Shown: positions 35,238 to 45,370, numbered from the stretch's first letter. The stretch: 64,000 nt of DNA from Burkholderia sp. Ac-20365 (GCF_017104715.1 NZ_JAAGPI010000032.1:1-64000); one strand, 5' to 3'. Numbers and translations: made by a program. The notes: generated by a model from the sequence alone, not told the origin.

Positions 35238-36569
35238 ATGAACGTGGATTCCGTCACCGCCCATCACCCTGCTCACCCGGCTCACCCGCCTCACGATACA
35301 ACGCAGACATCGTCGCACCCAGCGTCGGGCGCAAGCGTGTCGCGCCTGATCATCGCGACATCGATCGGCAATGCGCTCGAGTTCTACGATCTGATCGCAT
35401 ACGGTTACTTCGCGACCACGCTGTCCAAGCTCTTCTTCCCGACCAACAACGCCACCATCTCGCTGCTGCTCACGCTCGGCACCTTCGCGCTGTCGTATCT
35501 CGCGCGGCCGATCGGTGCGCTCGTGCTCGGCTCGTATAGCGACCGCAAGGGGCGCAAGGCGTCGCTGACGCTATCCATTGCGATGATGACGATTGGCACG
35601 GGCATGGTCGCGCTGATGCCGACGTATGCAACCATCGGCTTGCTCGCGCCGATCGGCATTTTCGTGTCGCGGCTTTTGCAGGGCTTTTCGGCGGGCGGCG
35701 AGTTCGGCAGCTCGACGGCATTTCTGATCGAGCACGCGCCGCATCGCAGCGGCTTCATGTCGAGCTGGCAGTTCTCCAGCCAGGGCGCCAGCACGCTGCT
35801 CGCGTCGGCGTTCGGCGCGGTACTGACGGGCATGCTGACGCAGCCGCAACTGGAAGGCTGGGGTTGGCGTATTCCGTTTCTGTTCGGCATGCTGATCGGG
35901 CCGGTCGGTTTGTATATCCGCCAGCGCATCGACGAAACGCCCGAATTCGAGCGCATCGAAAAGGCCGAATCGCCCATCCGCGAACTGCTTGCGACGCAGA
36001 AATCGCGCGTGCTCGTGTCGATCGGCGCGCTGGTGCTGACGACCACGGCCAACTACATGATTCTCTACATGCCGACATATGCAGCGCGGCAACTCGGGCT
36101 GGCGCCGTCGTCGGGCTTCATCGCGACGCTGATGGCCGGGTTGATCGTCACGGTGCTTACGCCGCTCGTCGGCCACTGGTCGGACAAGGTGGGCCGCACG
36201 CGCATCATGCTGGGTGCGGGCGCACTGTTCTTCGTAACGGTGTATCCCGCCTTCATGTTCATGAACGCGCACCCGTCGTTGCCGACGCTGCTCGCCGCCG
36301 TCATCTGGGTCGCGCTGCTGAAGGCCACCTACTTCGCGCCGATTCCCGCGCTGATGGCCGAACTGTTCCCGACCCGCACGCGCACCACGGGCATGGCATT
36401 CGGCTACAACATCGGCACAACGATATTCGGCGGCTTCACGCCGCTCGCCGTCGCGTCGCTGATCGCGGCAACGGGTAACAATCTCGCACCGGGTCTTTAT
36501 CTGATGATGGCCGCTGTCGTCAGCCTGCTGACGCTGGTCTATGCACGCGCACGGCTGAATGCGCACTGA
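35238..36569 (+). CDS. MFS transporter, metabolite:H+ symporter (MHS) family
   Basis: A 443-residue 12-helix transporter. An unusual His/Pro-rich N-terminus (HHPAHPAHPPHD) precedes the MHS signature IIATSIGNALEFYDLIAYGY. GSYSDRKGRKASL is the family motif between helices 2 and 3, and RLLQGFSAGGEFGSSTAFLI lies in helix 4-5. MHS members carry citrate, proline/betaine, ketoglutarate and similar solutes. An in-frame upstream start inside the peptidase gene is rejected. Lying between a peptidase and a serine hydrolase, it most likely imports their substrate. Confidence 0.9.
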   Translation: MNVDSVTAHHPAHPAHPPHDTTQTSSHPASGASVSRLIIATSIGNALEFYDLIAYGYFATTLSKLFFPTNNATISLLLTLGTFALSYLARPIGALVLGSYSDRKGRKASLTLSIAMMTIGTGMVALMPTYATIGLLAPIGIFVSRLLQGFSAGGEFGSSTAFLIEHAPHRSGFMSSWQFSSQGASTLLASAFGAVLTGMLTQPQLEGWGWRIPFLFGMLIGPVGLYIRQRIDETPEFERIEKAESPIRELLATQKSRVLVSIGALVLTTTANYMILYMPTYAARQLGLAPSSGFIATLMAGLIVTVLTPLVGHWSDKVGRTRIMLGAGALFFVTVYPAFMFMNAHPSLPTLLAAVIWVALLKATYFAPIPALMAELFPTRTRTTGMAFGYNIGTTIFGGFTPLAVASLIAATGNNLAPGLYLMMAAVVSLLTLVYARARLNAH

Positions 36570-36596
36570 ACCGAACGATTGAAGGAACCGTCACGT

Positions 36597-37667
36597 ATGC
36601 AACACGATTTGCCGCAGGAAATCAGGGACGCCATCCAGTTTTCGATCGACCACGAATCGCCGTGGGACCGCAACGCCGATGGCAAATTCGGCGTGCACGT
36701 GAACGATCCGCCGCCGTGGAACCGGCTGCTCGGGCCGATTCACGACCGTGGTCCCGTATCGGGCGCGGTCGCGGTCGACGGCCGGCTGCTCTCGACATGG
36801 GGCGAGCCGGATCGCGCCGATCTCACGTTCAGCATCGCGAAGACCTATCTCGCGTTGCTCGCGGGCGTCGCGCACGACCGCGGCCTGCTGCCCGATCCCG
36901 ACGAGCCGGTACGCGTACGCGTGCCCGGCATCGGTTTCGACGATGATCACAACGCGCCCATCACATGGACGCACCTGCTGCAGCAGACGAGCGAATGGCA
37001 AGGCAAGTGTTTCGGACTGTCCGACCAGGCCGACCACTATCGCGCGGTGACGTTCGGCGATCCGCCCAATGGCAAGAAAGGCGATCCGCGCCCGTTGCAG
37101 CAAGCCGGCACGTACTGGGAATACAACGACGTGCGCATCAACCAGCTATCGCTCGCGTTGCTGCATCTGTTCGGCAAGCCGTTACCCGAGGTATTTCGCG
37201 AGGCGATCATGCGGCCTGTCGGCGCAAGCGAAAACTGGCAATGGGTCGGTTATGACGACGCGTGGCTCGAACTCGGAGGCCGGCGCGTGCAATCGGTGCC
37301 GGGCGGCTCGCACTGGGGCGGCGGCATGTCGGTAAGCGCGAACGATCAACTGAAAGTCGCGCAGATGCTGCTTGACGGTGGCGTCGCCAAGGGACACCGC
37401 GTGCTATCGGCTGAATGGATCACGCGGATGCAAACGCCTTGTGCGCTGGCCTCGTACTACGGTTATCTGGTGTGGCTCAACACGGGGCGCCGTGTCTTTC
37501 CGAGCGTGCCGGAGACGAGTTACTTCGGCGTCGGCGCGGGCAGTTCGTTCATGTGGATCGAGCCGCAGCGCCGGATCGCATTGATCGTGCGCTGGCTCGA
37601 TTCGCAGTTCGCGGACGCGTTCTTCGGCAAGATGCTGAACGCGATCGATACCGTGTGCTCGCGCTAA
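36597..37667 (+). CDS. Serine hydrolase of the class C beta-lactamase fold
   Basis: A 356-residue protein without signal peptide. SIAK at 79-82 supplies the Ser-x-x-Lys pair and Tyr176 in EYNDVRIN the Tyr-x-Asn-like motif (here YND). HWGGGMSVSAND stands where the KTG/HxG motif is expected. The cytoplasmic location and the company of a peptidase and transporter suggest an esterase or amidase of a catabolic pathway, not antibiotic resistance. ATG 36597 follows GAAGGAACCGTCACGT; a TTG six codons upstream is less likely. It ends the LysR-controlled operon. Confidence 0.85.
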   Translation: MQHDLPQEIRDAIQFSIDHESPWDRNADGKFGVHVNDPPPWNRLLGPIHDRGPVSGAVAVDGRLLSTWGEPDRADLTFSIAKTYLALLAGVAHDRGLLPDPDEPVRVRVPGIGFDDDHNAPITWTHLLQQTSEWQGKCFGLSDQADHYRAVTFGDPPNGKKGDPRPLQQAGTYWEYNDVRINQLSLALLHLFGKPLPEVFREAIMRPVGASENWQWVGYDDAWLELGGRRVQSVPGGSHWGGGMSVSANDQLKVAQMLLDGGVAKGHRVLSAEWITRMQTPCALASYYGYLVWLNTGRRVFPSVPETSYFGVGAGSSFMWIEPQRRIALIVRWLDSQFADAFFGKMLNAIDTVCSR

Positions 37668-37688
37668 CGCCTCGACACGACGCAGCAA

Positions 37689-38090
37689 TCAGTCCTGCGC
37701 CGGGACGTTGAACGGCTTGCCCGGCGTATGGACCCAGCTTGCAAGGACTTTCGCGCCGGATGGGCCCGCCGTCGTGACGTGCACGACATAGGCCGGCAAC
37801 GCGAATGATTCGCCCGCGTGATACACGTGCGGCGCCTTGCCCTCGATCTCCACAGTGACCTCGCCTTCCAGCACGTAGCAGAGTTCCGGCCCCGTTGCCT
37901 TGTGACGCGGCTTCGACGCGCGCGGTGGAAATTCGGCGATGCCCATGCCCAGTTCGCGATCGGTCTGCACGACGGGCGCCCGTTGCAGCACGAGCGTCTC
38001 CTTTGCTTCTGATGTCGTGTCGGCGGCTTGTGCATTTAACGCAAAAACACCTGACACAAGCGCCGCGGCGATGAATCGACACCGCTTCAT
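37689..38090 (-). CDS. Exported cupin-domain protein
   Basis: A 133-residue protein with signal peptide (MKRCRFIAAALVSGVFALNAQA) and one cupin barrel: PRHKATGPELCYVLEGEVTV supplies one His and one Glu, and AGESFALPAYVVHVTTAG the second His. The usual HxH pair is reduced to a single His, so metal binding may be weak. Its start overlaps the class C beta-lactamase stop by four bases, so the two are coupled. A periplasmic partner of the lactamases, or a separate small enzyme or sensor, is possible; the role is unknown. Confidence 0.8.
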   Translation of the reverse strand: MKRCRFIAAALVSGVFALNAQAADTTSEAKETLVLQRAPVVQTDRELGMGIAEFPPRASKPRHKATGPELCYVLEGEVTVEIEGKAPHVYHAGESFALPAYVVHVTTAGPSGAKVLASWVHTPGKPFNVPAQD

Positions 38091-39253
38091 CGCTGCTCCA
38101 GCGACGTCAAGATTTTATGCGCGGCGGCAACCCGGTCCAGAATCGGGAAGTTGCGATTGCCGAGTATCACGATGCCCATGCGCTTTTGCGGCACGAACGC
38201 CACATACGACCCGAAGCCGTTGGTCGAACCCGTCTTGTTGATCCACACGTCGTCTCTCGGCGCTACGGGCGGCGTGATGGCGGTAACGGGATTGGCGTCG
38301 AGTGCCATCGAGGGCGCGTTGCCTTCCATCAACGCGGTCAATGCCACTGGATAGGGATATTGTTCCCAGATCAGATCCTGCGTCATCGGGCCTGCCTTGA
38401 AGTAGCCGGTATGCGTGTCGACGATTGCCCGTTGCAGTTGCGGGTCGAGCTTGACCTGCTTCATGTTGGCATCGATAAAACGCAGCATGTCGGGGGCTGT
38501 CGATTTGACGCCGTACGCCTGCGCAGCCAGCACGCCGCCCGCCATGCGGATCGGTTTGCCGTCCTTCGTATAGCCTTGCGCGTAATCGGCTGCGCGCCCG
38601 GCGGGTACATCGATGAAGCTGTTCTTCAAGCCGAGCGCCGGAAATAGCCGCCGCTCGATCAGCACGGTGAAGTCCTGCCCCATGCTCTTCGCGGCGATCG
38701 CACCCAGCGTGCCGATTCCGGGATTCGCGTAGGTCCGGTAGGTGCCGGCCGCGTAGGCCGGGCGCCACGCCTTGAAATAGCGCATCAGTTGCGCGTCGTT
38801 GTGAATCTCGTCGGGAACCTGCAACGGCAGGCCACCTGGCGTATGCGTGCCTAGATTGAGCAGGCTGACCTTGCCGAACGGCGTGCCGCGCAGCGTCGGC
38901 AGATACTTGTCGACGTCATCGCTCAACGACAACTGCCCGTCGACTTGCGCCCATTGCGCCAACGTCGCCGTGAAAGTCTTGCTCACCGAGCCGAGTTCGA
39001 ACAGCGTGGCATCGGTGACAGGCTTACCCGTTTCCGTCGATGCAACGCCGTAGTTGAACACCTGCGCCCGCCCATCGACTATCACACCGACGGCCATACC
39101 GGGAATCTTGTCCTTCGACATCATCGGCTCGATGACGGCATCGACGGTCTGTTTGATGCGCTCGTGCGACACGTCGGCCGCGCGACTCACCGCGGATACG
39201 CCAAGCGCGCACAACATCGCCACGACACGCATGCTGCCCATTACACCTTTCAT
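38087..39253 (-). CDS. ampC: Class C beta-lactamase (AmpC)
   Basis: A 388-residue exported enzyme with signal peptide ending near VSRAAD. All class C motifs are intact: Ser89-Val-Ser-Lys92 (ELGSVSKTFT), Tyr175-Ala-Asn177 (TYANPGIG) and Lys340-Thr-Gly342 (WINKTGSTNGFG). Spacing fits true AmpC enzymes and not merely esterases of the same fold. It hydrolyses cephalosporins in the periplasm. The gene lies only 18 bases after the class A beta-lactamase gene and overlaps the cupin gene, so one transcript probably carries all three, read divergently from the AmpR-like regulator. Confidence 0.93.
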   Translation of the reverse strand: MKGVMGSMRVVAMLCALGVSAVSRAADVSHERIKQTVDAVIEPMMSKDKIPGMAVGVIVDGRAQVFNYGVASTETGKPVTDATLFELGSVSKTFTATLAQWAQVDGQLSLSDDVDKYLPTLRGTPFGKVSLLNLGTHTPGGLPLQVPDEIHNDAQLMRYFKAWRPAYAAGTYRTYANPGIGTLGAIAAKSMGQDFTVLIERRLFPALGLKNSFIDVPAGRAADYAQGYTKDGKPIRMAGGVLAAQAYGVKSTAPDMLRFIDANMKQVKLDPQLQRAIVDTHTGYFKAGPMTQDLIWEQYPYPVALTALMEGNAPSMALDANPVTAITPPVAPRDDVWINKTGSTNGFGSYVAFVPQKRMGIVILGNRNFPILDRVAAAHKILTSLEQR

Positions 39254-39271
39254 GTTCTGATTTCCTTGCGT

Positions 39272-40174
39272 TCAGACTTGAGCCAAGAGCGCGCCGACCT
39301 GTGCGATCGCTGCGTCCCGTTGCGTCGATTCGACCTGTGTCGCGCCCGTCAGATACACCACAGCCAGGATGGGTGCGCGCCCATCCGGCCAGATGATCGC
39401 GACATCGTTCGAGGTACCGCGCTCGCCCGTGCCCGTCTTGTCACCGACGCGCCAGTCCTTCGGCAAGCCGGCGCGCAGGCGTGCATCGCCCGTCTTGTTG
39501 GCGATGAGCCACGCGGTTAACTGCTCGCGCGAAGCAGCCGTCAAGCGGTCACCGAGCAGCAGCGTATGCATGTCGGTGAGCATGGCTGCCGGCGTCGATG
39601 TATCGCGCGGATCGCCTGCGAGCGCTTCGTTGAGCGTCGGTTCGGTGCGGTCGAGCCGCGTCACCTTGTCGCCGATACTGCGCGCGAACGCCGTCAGCGC
39701 TGCCTGTCCGCCGATGCTCTCCAGCAGCAGATTCGCCGCCGTATTGTCGCTGCGCGTGATGGCCGCTTCGCACAGTTCGGCGACCGTCATCCCGTCGCCG
39801 CCCGCGCGCGGACCGCTGACGGGCGAATTCGCCACCACGACGTCCTTCGAAAACACGATTTTTCGCCCAAGCTCTTCTTTGCCTTGATCCTTGCGCGCCA
39901 GCACGGCCGACGCGAGCAGCAGCTTGAACGTGCTGCACATCGGAAAGCGCTCGTGCAGGCGCCAGCCTTGCAGCCTCGTGCCGGAAGTATCGAGTATGGC
40001 GACGCCCAGGCGGCCACCCGTCTGCGCTTCGATCTTCGCAAGCTGCCGCTCAAAAGCGCTTGTAGAAGGCACTCCGCGCGGTGCCGATGCCGCGCCCGCG
40101 CCGAACGCCTGAACGGCAACACCCGCTAACCCGCCGCCTATCAATGTGAATGTGAACTGTCGCCTCGTGACCAT
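39272..40174 (-). CDS. penA: Class A beta-lactamase, Burkholderia PenA type
   Basis: A 300-residue enzyme with a twin-arginine-like N-terminus (MVTRRQFTFTLIGGG), as known for Burkholderia Pen enzymes. Class A motifs are intact: Ser81-Thr-Phe-Lys84, Ser142-Asp-Asn144, Glu178 in EPTLN and Lys246-Thr-Gly248. A Cys stands just before the active serine, but no partner Cys is near the KTG motif, so a carbapenemase-type disulfide is absent. ATG 40174 is preceded by a GGAG-type site; the longer open frame upstream is not coding. It is divergent from its likely LysR activator. Confidence 0.93.
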   Translation of the reverse strand: MVTRRQFTFTLIGGGLAGVAVQAFGAGAASAPRGVPSTSAFERQLAKIEAQTGGRLGVAILDTSGTRLQGWRLHERFPMCSTFKLLLASAVLARKDQGKEELGRKIVFSKDVVVANSPVSGPRAGGDGMTVAELCEAAITRSDNTAANLLLESIGGQAALTAFARSIGDKVTRLDRTEPTLNEALAGDPRDTSTPAAMLTDMHTLLLGDRLTAASREQLTAWLIANKTGDARLRAGLPKDWRVGDKTGTGERGTSNDVAIIWPDGRAPILAVVYLTGATQVESTQRDAAIAQVGALLAQV

Positions 40175-40270
40175 TGCTCCTCCTGAAGAGCCGCCACTAT
40201 CGCGTTTCCGCCCTCGCCTGACAAACGATGATAAATTGCTCTTAGCCCCAGAAATTCTTATGTCTCGATC
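40175..40270. promoter_or_regulatory. penA / LysR divergent promoter region
   Basis: Ninety-six bases separate the class A lactamase gene from the LysR gene. In AmpR/PenR systems the regulator binds such a gap and activates the lactamase when cell-wall fragments build up. An AT-richer stretch at 40228-40262 (GATGATAAATTGCTCTTAGC) is the likely binding and promoter zone. No perfect operator palindrome was seen. Confidence 0.45.
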
Positions 40271-41200
40271 ATGCGACCGTATCTCCCGCTGAACGCGCTG
40301 CGCGCGTTCGAATCGTCGGCCCGGCATCTGAGCTTCACGCGCGCCGCGCTGGAACTGAACGTCACGCAGGCGGCCGTCAGCCAGCAGGTGCGCATGCTCG
40401 AAGAACGGCTGGGCGCGACGCTCTTCAAGCGCCTGCCGCGCGGTCTCGCGATCACGGATGAAGGTCTCGCACTGCGACCCGTACTCAGCGACGCGTTCGA
40501 CCGCATCGAAGCCGTGCTGAGGCAATTCGAAGGCGGGCATTTTCATGAAGTGCTGACGGTCGGCGCCGTCGGGACGTTCGCGGTCGGCTGGTTGATGCCG
40601 CGTCTGAAGGCCTTTCACGACGCGCATCCGTTCGTCGAGTTGCGCCTCTTGACCAACAACAATCTCGTCGATCTCGCCGCCGAAGGTCTCGACTTCGCGA
40701 TCCGTTTCGGCGACGGCACGTGGCCCGGTTCGCGCGCGCAAAAGCTGTTCGATGCGCCGCTCTCGGTGCTCTGCACACCCGATATCGCGCAGCGTCTTCA
40801 CACACCCGCCGATCTCGCCGGAGAAAAGCTGTTGCGCTCGTATCGCGCGGACGACTGGGCAAACTGGTTCGCAGCCGCAGGCCTCGCGCCGCGTCCCGTG
40901 CGTGGGCCCGTGTTCGATTCATCGCGATTGATGGTGGAAGCCGCGATGCAAGGCGCGGGCGTCGCGCTCGCACCTGCTTCGATGTTCGAACGCGATCTGT
41001 CGATGGGACGCCTCGCGCGCCCGTTCGATATCGACGTGCAAGCGGGCAGCTACTGGCTCACCTGGCAAAAGGCGAAACCGGCCACGCCCGCGATGCGCGC
41101 GTTCAGTCAGTGGATCGTGAAAGAAGCGGATGAAGGCGCAGCGAACGCCGCTGCGCCGGATGAACTTACTTCGCGAGAAACGCGAGCACCATCTGGTTGA
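40271..41200 (+). CDS. penR: LysR regulator of beta-lactamase, AmpR/PenR type
   Basis: A 309-residue LysR protein. [40 protein letters not shown] and [20 protein letters not shown] match the AmpR/GcvA branch closely. [20 protein letters not shown] begins the effector domain. AmpR proteins sense murein peptides and turn on a divergent beta-lactamase gene, which is exactly the layout here. The last 35 bases overlap the convergent mhpC 3' end, giving a polar tail ([10 protein letters not shown]) that seems an extension. Function is well supported by family and place. Confidence 0.88.
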   Translation: MRPYLPLNALRAFESSARHLSFTRAALELNVTQAAVSQQVRMLEERLGATLFKRLPRGLAITDEGLALRPVLSDAFDRIEAVLRQFEGGHFHEVLTVGAVGTFAVGWLMPRLKAFHDAHPFVELRLLTNNNLVDLAAEGLDFAIRFGDGTWPGSRAQKLFDAPLSVLCTPDIAQRLHTPADLAGEKLLRSYRADDWANWFAAAGLAPRPVRGPVFDSSRLMVEAAMQGAGVALAPASMFERDLSMGRLARPFDIDVQAGSYWLTWQKAKPATPAMRAFSQWIVKEADEGAANAAAPDELTSRETRAPSG

Positions 41201-42032
41201 ACTTGCCGGCGTGCTCCCACTGCGCCCAGTGACCGCAGCGGCCAAACACGTGCAGATCGGCATCGGGCATGCCCCACACCAGCCGAAGGCCGACATCCAT
41301 CGGCACGAAACGGTCGTCGCGGCCCCAGATCACCAGCGCAGTCGACTTGATCTCGTTCAGCCGATGCCCGTAGTCGGGAAACTGCTTCGGGTTCGCGGCA
41401 AGACTCTTGACGAAGTTCTCCAGGTGATCGCGCCGCGCGAGGATGTTCGCGAGACGCGTCTGCATCAACTCTTCCGTCATCATGCTCGCGTCATACACGA
41501 ACACGTTGAGCATCTTCTTCAGATTCTCCAGCGTCGGTTCACGATACAGGCCTTGCAGCAGCTTGATGCCTTCCGTCGGCATCGGCACGAACTGGCTCGG
41601 GCCGCCTGTGCCGCCGCCCATCAGCACGAGCTTGCCGACCGCTTGCGGATACGACAGCGCGAACGCCACCGCGCTATGTCCGCCCATCGAGTTGCCGACG
41701 ATATGCACGCGCTGCACGCCGATCGTATCGAGCACGGCCTTCAGCACGCGTGCATTGAGATCCGATCGAGAGCCCGTGCAAACGATCGAATCGCTCTTGC
41801 CCCAACCCGGGCAGTCGAGCAGGATCACGCGATACCCCGCGTCGACGAACGCATCCACGTTGCGGTTGAAGTTCGCCCAGCCGGTCGCGCCCGGTCCCGA
41901 GCCGTGCAGCATCACGACGGTTTCGTGACCGTCGCCCGCGTCGTTGTAGTGCAGGCGGAGTTCCGTCTCGCCTTCCATCACGCTCACGAACTTGCTCGTG
42001 TCTGCTTCGCTTCGTGCTTGCATCGTTGTCAT
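41166..42032 (-). CDS. mhpC: MhpC: 2-hydroxy-6-oxonona-2,4-dienedioate hydrolase
   Basis: A 288-residue alpha/beta hydrolase that cleaves the carbon-carbon bond of the meta-ring-fission product in 3-phenylpropionate breakdown, giving 2-hydroxypenta-2,4-dienoate and succinate or fumarate. Visible are the oxyanion motif [10 protein letters not shown] at 43-52, nucleophile Ser115 in GNSMGGHS, Asp near 239 in WGRDDRFVP and His268 in GHWAQWEH. It is the last gene of the mhp operon here, after mhpT, an order unlike E. coli mhpABCDFE. Its end overlaps the convergent LysR gene by 35 bases. Confidence 0.93.
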   Translation of the reverse strand: MTTMQARSEADTSKFVSVMEGETELRLHYNDAGDGHETVVMLHGSGPGATGWANFNRNVDAFVDAGYRVILLDCPGWGKSDSIVCTGSRSDLNARVLKAVLDTIGVQRVHIVGNSMGGHSAVAFALSYPQAVGKLVLMGGGTGGPSQFVPMPTEGIKLLQGLYREPTLENLKKMLNVFVYDASMMTEELMQTRLANILARRDHLENFVKSLAANPKQFPDYGHRLNEIKSTALVIWGRDDRFVPMDVGLRLVWGMPDADLHVFGRCGHWAQWEHAGKFNQMVLAFLAK

Positions 42033-42048
42033 TTGAGGTTCCTTCAAT

Positions 42049-43296
42049 TCAGATTGATTCGGTACTCACAGCGGGAGACGCAACGAGCGTCTCCCGCGGG
42101 AATTTCGCGACCACCACCAGCGCGCCGATCGCTGCAATCGCGACCAGCGGAATGCTCGCGGCGACGAGCATCGACGGACCTTGTCCGAGTGCGAACAGTT
42201 GCCCCGCCACCAGCGGACCGACGATCGAGCCGACCCGTCCGACGGCAACCGCCGCGCCGACACCCGTGCCACGCACCCGCGTCGGATACGCGCTGCCCGC
42301 CAGCGCATACAGCACCGACTGCCCGCCGACGAGGAACAGCCCCGCAAGCAGCCCGCCACATGCCATCGACAAACTGCCCGTCGCGCCCGCCAGCGCTGCC
42401 AGCGCCGCGACGATGCCGATATACATGCCCGTCACCGTCGGCTTCTTGCCGATGCGATCCATCAGGCTCGCGATCACAATGGCGCCGATGCCGCCGCCGA
42501 TGTTGAACATCATCTGCACGACGCTTGCCTGCACCCGTGTCAGGCCGCGTGCGAGCACCATCGACGGCAGCCAGTTGATCAGGAAGTACAGCACGATCAG
42601 CGTGCCGAGATAGCTGACCCACAGCGCGAGCGTCGTACCGGCGCGGCCTTCTTTCCACAGCGCCTGCGCAACACTCGCCGACGCATCGCGCTGCGCGCCG
42701 AGCGCGATGAAGTGCGTCGACTCCTTCATGAAGATCGCGAGCAGCGGCAAGGTCAGCAACGGCCCGATGCCGCCGACGTAAAAGATATGCCGCCAGCCTT
42801 CATCGCCTGGACTGACGATGCCGATCACCGCCGCGAGTGCAGCGCCGAACGGCATGCCGCAGTACATCGCGCCCACAGCCGTGCTGCGCTGGTCGGGATG
42901 TGCCGCTTCCGCGCACAGCGCGATCAGGTTCGGCATCGCCGCGCCAAGGCCGAGGCCGGTCAGAAAGCGCGCTGCGAGCAAGCTGTTCAGATCCCACACC
43001 TGCGTCGTCGCGATCGAAAACACGCCGAACAATGCGACGGATAACATCAGCACGCGCTTGCGCCCGATGCGGTCAGCCAGCCTTCCACCGATAGCCGCAC
43101 CCGGCAGCAGACCAAGCGCGCCGATGCTGAACGCCCAGCCAAGCTGCGCAACCGCGAGGTGAAATTCGCGCGCCATGCGCGGCGCGGCGACACCTGTCGA
43201 TTGCAGGTCGAGCCCTTCGAGCAGCGCGACCACGAGGCACAGGCCGATCGTGAGCGCGCCGCCTGTGCGGGTGGGCAGATTCGTTGACGCTTTCAT
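42049..43296 (-). CDS. mhpT: MhpT-like MFS transporter for aromatic acids (AAHS family)
   Basis: A 415-residue 12-helix major facilitator protein. [20 protein letters not shown] carries the acidic Asp of aromatic acid:H+ symporters in helix 1, and [20 protein letters not shown] is the loop motif. It should import 3-(3-hydroxyphenyl)propionate or related acids for the enzymes encoded around it. Met 43296 ([13 protein letters not shown]) is preferred over one four codons upstream. The 63-base gap to mhpE is the largest in the operon and could hold an extra control point. Confidence 0.9.
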   Translation of the reverse strand: MKASTNLPTRTGGALTIGLCLVVALLEGLDLQSTGVAAPRMAREFHLAVAQLGWAFSIGALGLLPGAAIGGRLADRIGRKRVLMLSVALFGVFSIATTQVWDLNSLLAARFLTGLGLGAAMPNLIALCAEAAHPDQRSTAVGAMYCGMPFGAALAAVIGIVSPGDEGWRHIFYVGGIGPLLTLPLLAIFMKESTHFIALGAQRDASASVAQALWKEGRAGTTLALWVSYLGTLIVLYFLINWLPSMVLARGLTRVQASVVQMMFNIGGGIGAIVIASLMDRIGKKPTVTGMYIGIVAALAALAGATGSLSMACGGLLAGLFLVGGQSVLYALAGSAYPTRVRGTGVGAAVAVGRVGSIVGPLVAGQLFALGQGPSMLVAASIPLVAIAAIGALVVVAKFPRETLVASPAVSTESI

Positions 43297-43359
43297 GTAA
43301 GTCTCCAATGTGAATTGAGCGGCGCTCTTGCTGGCGCTTCGCTTCGGGTCGGTGCAGCT

Positions 43360-44385
43360 TTACGGTTGTGCTTCGAGTGCGCGCTTTTTCAGATCGAGCG
43401 CGACGTCGACGATCATGTCTTCCTGGCCGCCGACCATGCGGCGTTTGCCAAGCTCGACCAGAATGTCGACGGCTTTGATGCCGTACTTTTTCGCGGCGAT
43501 TTCCGAGTGACGCAGGAAGCTCGAATAGACACCCGCATAACCGAGCGCGAGCGTTTCACGATCCACGCGCACCGGCCGGTCCTGCAACGGACGCACGATA
43601 TCGTCGGCGGCGTCGAGCAGCGTGTAGAGATCGGTGCCGTGGTTCCAGCCCAGACGCTCGGCCGCGGCGACGAACACTTCGAGCGGCGCATTGCCTGCGC
43701 CCGCGCCCATGCCCGCGAGACTCGCGTCGATGCGGTCGCAACCTTCTTCCACCGCGACGATCGAATTCGCCACGCCGAGGCTCAGGTTGTGGTGCGCGTG
43801 CATGCCCGTTTGCGTCGACGGATCGAGCGCGCCTTTCAGTGCCTTGAAGCGCGCGCGTATGTCGTTCATGTTCATCGCGCCGCCGGAGTCCACCACGTAC
43901 ACGCAGGTCGCGCCGTAGCGTTCCATCTTCTTCGCTTCGATGGCGAGGTTTTCCGGCGTGGTCATATGGCTCATCATCAGGAAGCCGACCGTGTCCATGC
44001 CGAGTTCGCGCGCGTATTCGATGTGCTGTTTCGAGATATCCGCTTCCGTGCAATGCGTGGCGACGCGCACGACGCGCGCGCCCGCATCGTAAGCAGCCTT
44101 CAGGTCGTGGATCGTGCCGATGCCCGGCAGCAGCAGCGTCGCGATCTTTGCGTGCTTCACGACGTCGGCGACGGCTTCGATCCATTCGAGGTCGCTATGC
44201 GCGCCGAAGCCGTAGTTGAAGCTCGATCCCTGCAACCCGTCGCCGTGTGCGACTTCGATGCTGTCCACTTTCGCGCGGTCGAGTGCGCGCGCAATCGCCT
44301 GCACGTCGTCGATCGAATACTGATGACGGATCGCATGCATGCCGTCGCGCAGCGTCACGTCGGAGATATAGAGTTTCTTGCTCAT
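43360..44385 (-). CDS. mhpE: MhpE: 4-hydroxy-2-oxovalerate aldolase
   Basis: A 341-residue DRE-TIM class II aldolase splitting 4-hydroxy-2-oxovalerate to pyruvate and acetaldehyde. [19 protein letters not shown] carries the catalytic Arg-Asp pair and [10 protein letters not shown] the metal-binding histidines. It normally forms a channelled complex with MhpF, whose gene is 13 bases upstream. Length and motifs fit the DmpG/BphI family. Confidence 0.95.
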   Translation of the reverse strand: MSKKLYISDVTLRDGMHAIRHQYSIDDVQAIARALDRAKVDSIEVAHGDGLQGSSFNYGFGAHSDLEWIEAVADVVKHAKIATLLLPGIGTIHDLKAAYDAGARVVRVATHCTEADISKQHIEYARELGMDTVGFLMMSHMTTPENLAIEAKKMERYGATCVYVVDSGGAMNMNDIRARFKALKGALDPSTQTGMHAHHNLSLGVANSIVAVEEGCDRIDASLAGMGAGAGNAPLEVFVAAAERLGWNHGTDLYTLLDAADDIVRPLQDRPVRVDRETLALGYAGVYSSFLRHSEIAAKKYGIKAVDILVELGKRRMVGGQEDMIVDVALDLKKRALEAQP

Positions 44386-44398
44386 GTCGGTGTACTCC

Positions 44399-45370
44399 TT
44401 AGGCTTCTGCGTTGACGAGCGTCGCGGCCATGCGCTCGGCTGTCGCCAGTGCGGCGGACGTCATGATGTCGAGATTGCCCGCGTAAGCCGGCAGGTAGTG
44501 CGCTGCGCCTTCCACTTCGATGAAAATGGACGTCTTCAGGCCGCTGAAACGGCCGAGGCCTGGAATGGCGAGCGGTGCATCGGCCGGAATGTCGTCGAAC
44601 TGCACTTTCTGTTTCAGCCGGTAGCCGGGCACATAAGCGTGCACGGCAGCCGCCATCTGTTCGATCGACGCTTCGATCTGCGCGCGATCCGCTGCTTCCG
44701 ACAATACATAGACGGTGTCGCGCATCATCAGCGGCGGTTCGGCGGGATTCAACACGATGATCGCCTTGCCCTTCGCTGCGCCGCCCACGGCTTCGATGGC
44801 TTTCGACGTCGTCTCGGTGAACTCGTCGATGTTCGCTCGCGTGCCCGGCCCCGCCGACTTGCTGCTGATCGACGCGACGATCTCCGCGTAATGCACCTTG
44901 GCGACACGTGATACGGCAGCGACCATCGGAATCGTCGCCTGACCGCCGCAGGTGACCATGTTCACGTTCGGCGCATCGATATGCGCATCGAGATTGACGA
45001 CGGGAACGCAATACGGACCGATCGCGGCCGGCGTCAGATCGATCACGCGAATGCCGGGCTTGAGCTTGCGCAGCAACGCATCGTTCTTCACATGCGCGCC
45101 TGCCGAGGTCGCATCGAACACGAAGTCGATTTCATCGAATACGGGCAGGCGCGTGAGCCCTTCGACCCCTTCATGCGTGGTGGCCACGCCAAGCCGTGCA
45201 GCGCGCGCGAGACCGTCGGATGCCGGATCGATGCCGACCATTGCCGCCATCTCCAGATGCGCGCTGTGACGCATGATCTTGATCATCAGATCCGTGCCGA
45301 TGTTGCCCGAGCCGATGATCGCGGCTTTTCGCTTCGCCGCCGTGCGGTCCGTTGAATTGTCTGTTGCCAT
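44399..45370 (-). CDS. mhpF: MhpF: acylating acetaldehyde dehydrogenase
   Basis: A 323-residue enzyme converting acetaldehyde, NAD+ and CoA to acetyl-CoA. The dinucleotide motif [13 protein letters not shown] is at about 16-28, and nucleophile Cys141 lies in [13 protein letters not shown]. It pairs with MhpE to pass acetaldehyde through a tunnel. It lies between mhpD and mhpE with short gaps of 24 and 13 bases. Confidence 0.95.
   Translation of the reverse strand: MATDNSTDRTAAKRKAAIIGSGNIGTDLMIKIMRHSAHLEMAAMVGIDPASDGLARAARLGVATTHEGVEGLTRLPVFDEIDFVFDATSAGAHVKNDALLRKLKPGIRVIDLTPAAIGPYCVPVVNLDAHIDAPNVNMVTCGGQATIPMVAAVSRVAKVHYAEIVASISSKSAGPGTRANIDEFTETTSKAIEAVGGAAKGKAIIVLNPAEPPLMMRDTVYVLSEAADRAQIEASIEQMAAAVHAYVPGYRLKQKVQFDDIPADAPLAIPGLGRFSGLKTSIFIEVEGAAHYLPAYAGNLDIMTSAALATAERMAATLVNAEA

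Noticed and set aside
40175-40801. N-terminal extension of the class A beta-lactamase frame by about 200 codons
   Set aside because: The extension is antisense to the LysR gene, which has clear motifs. The lactamase has its own ATG and export signal at 40174.
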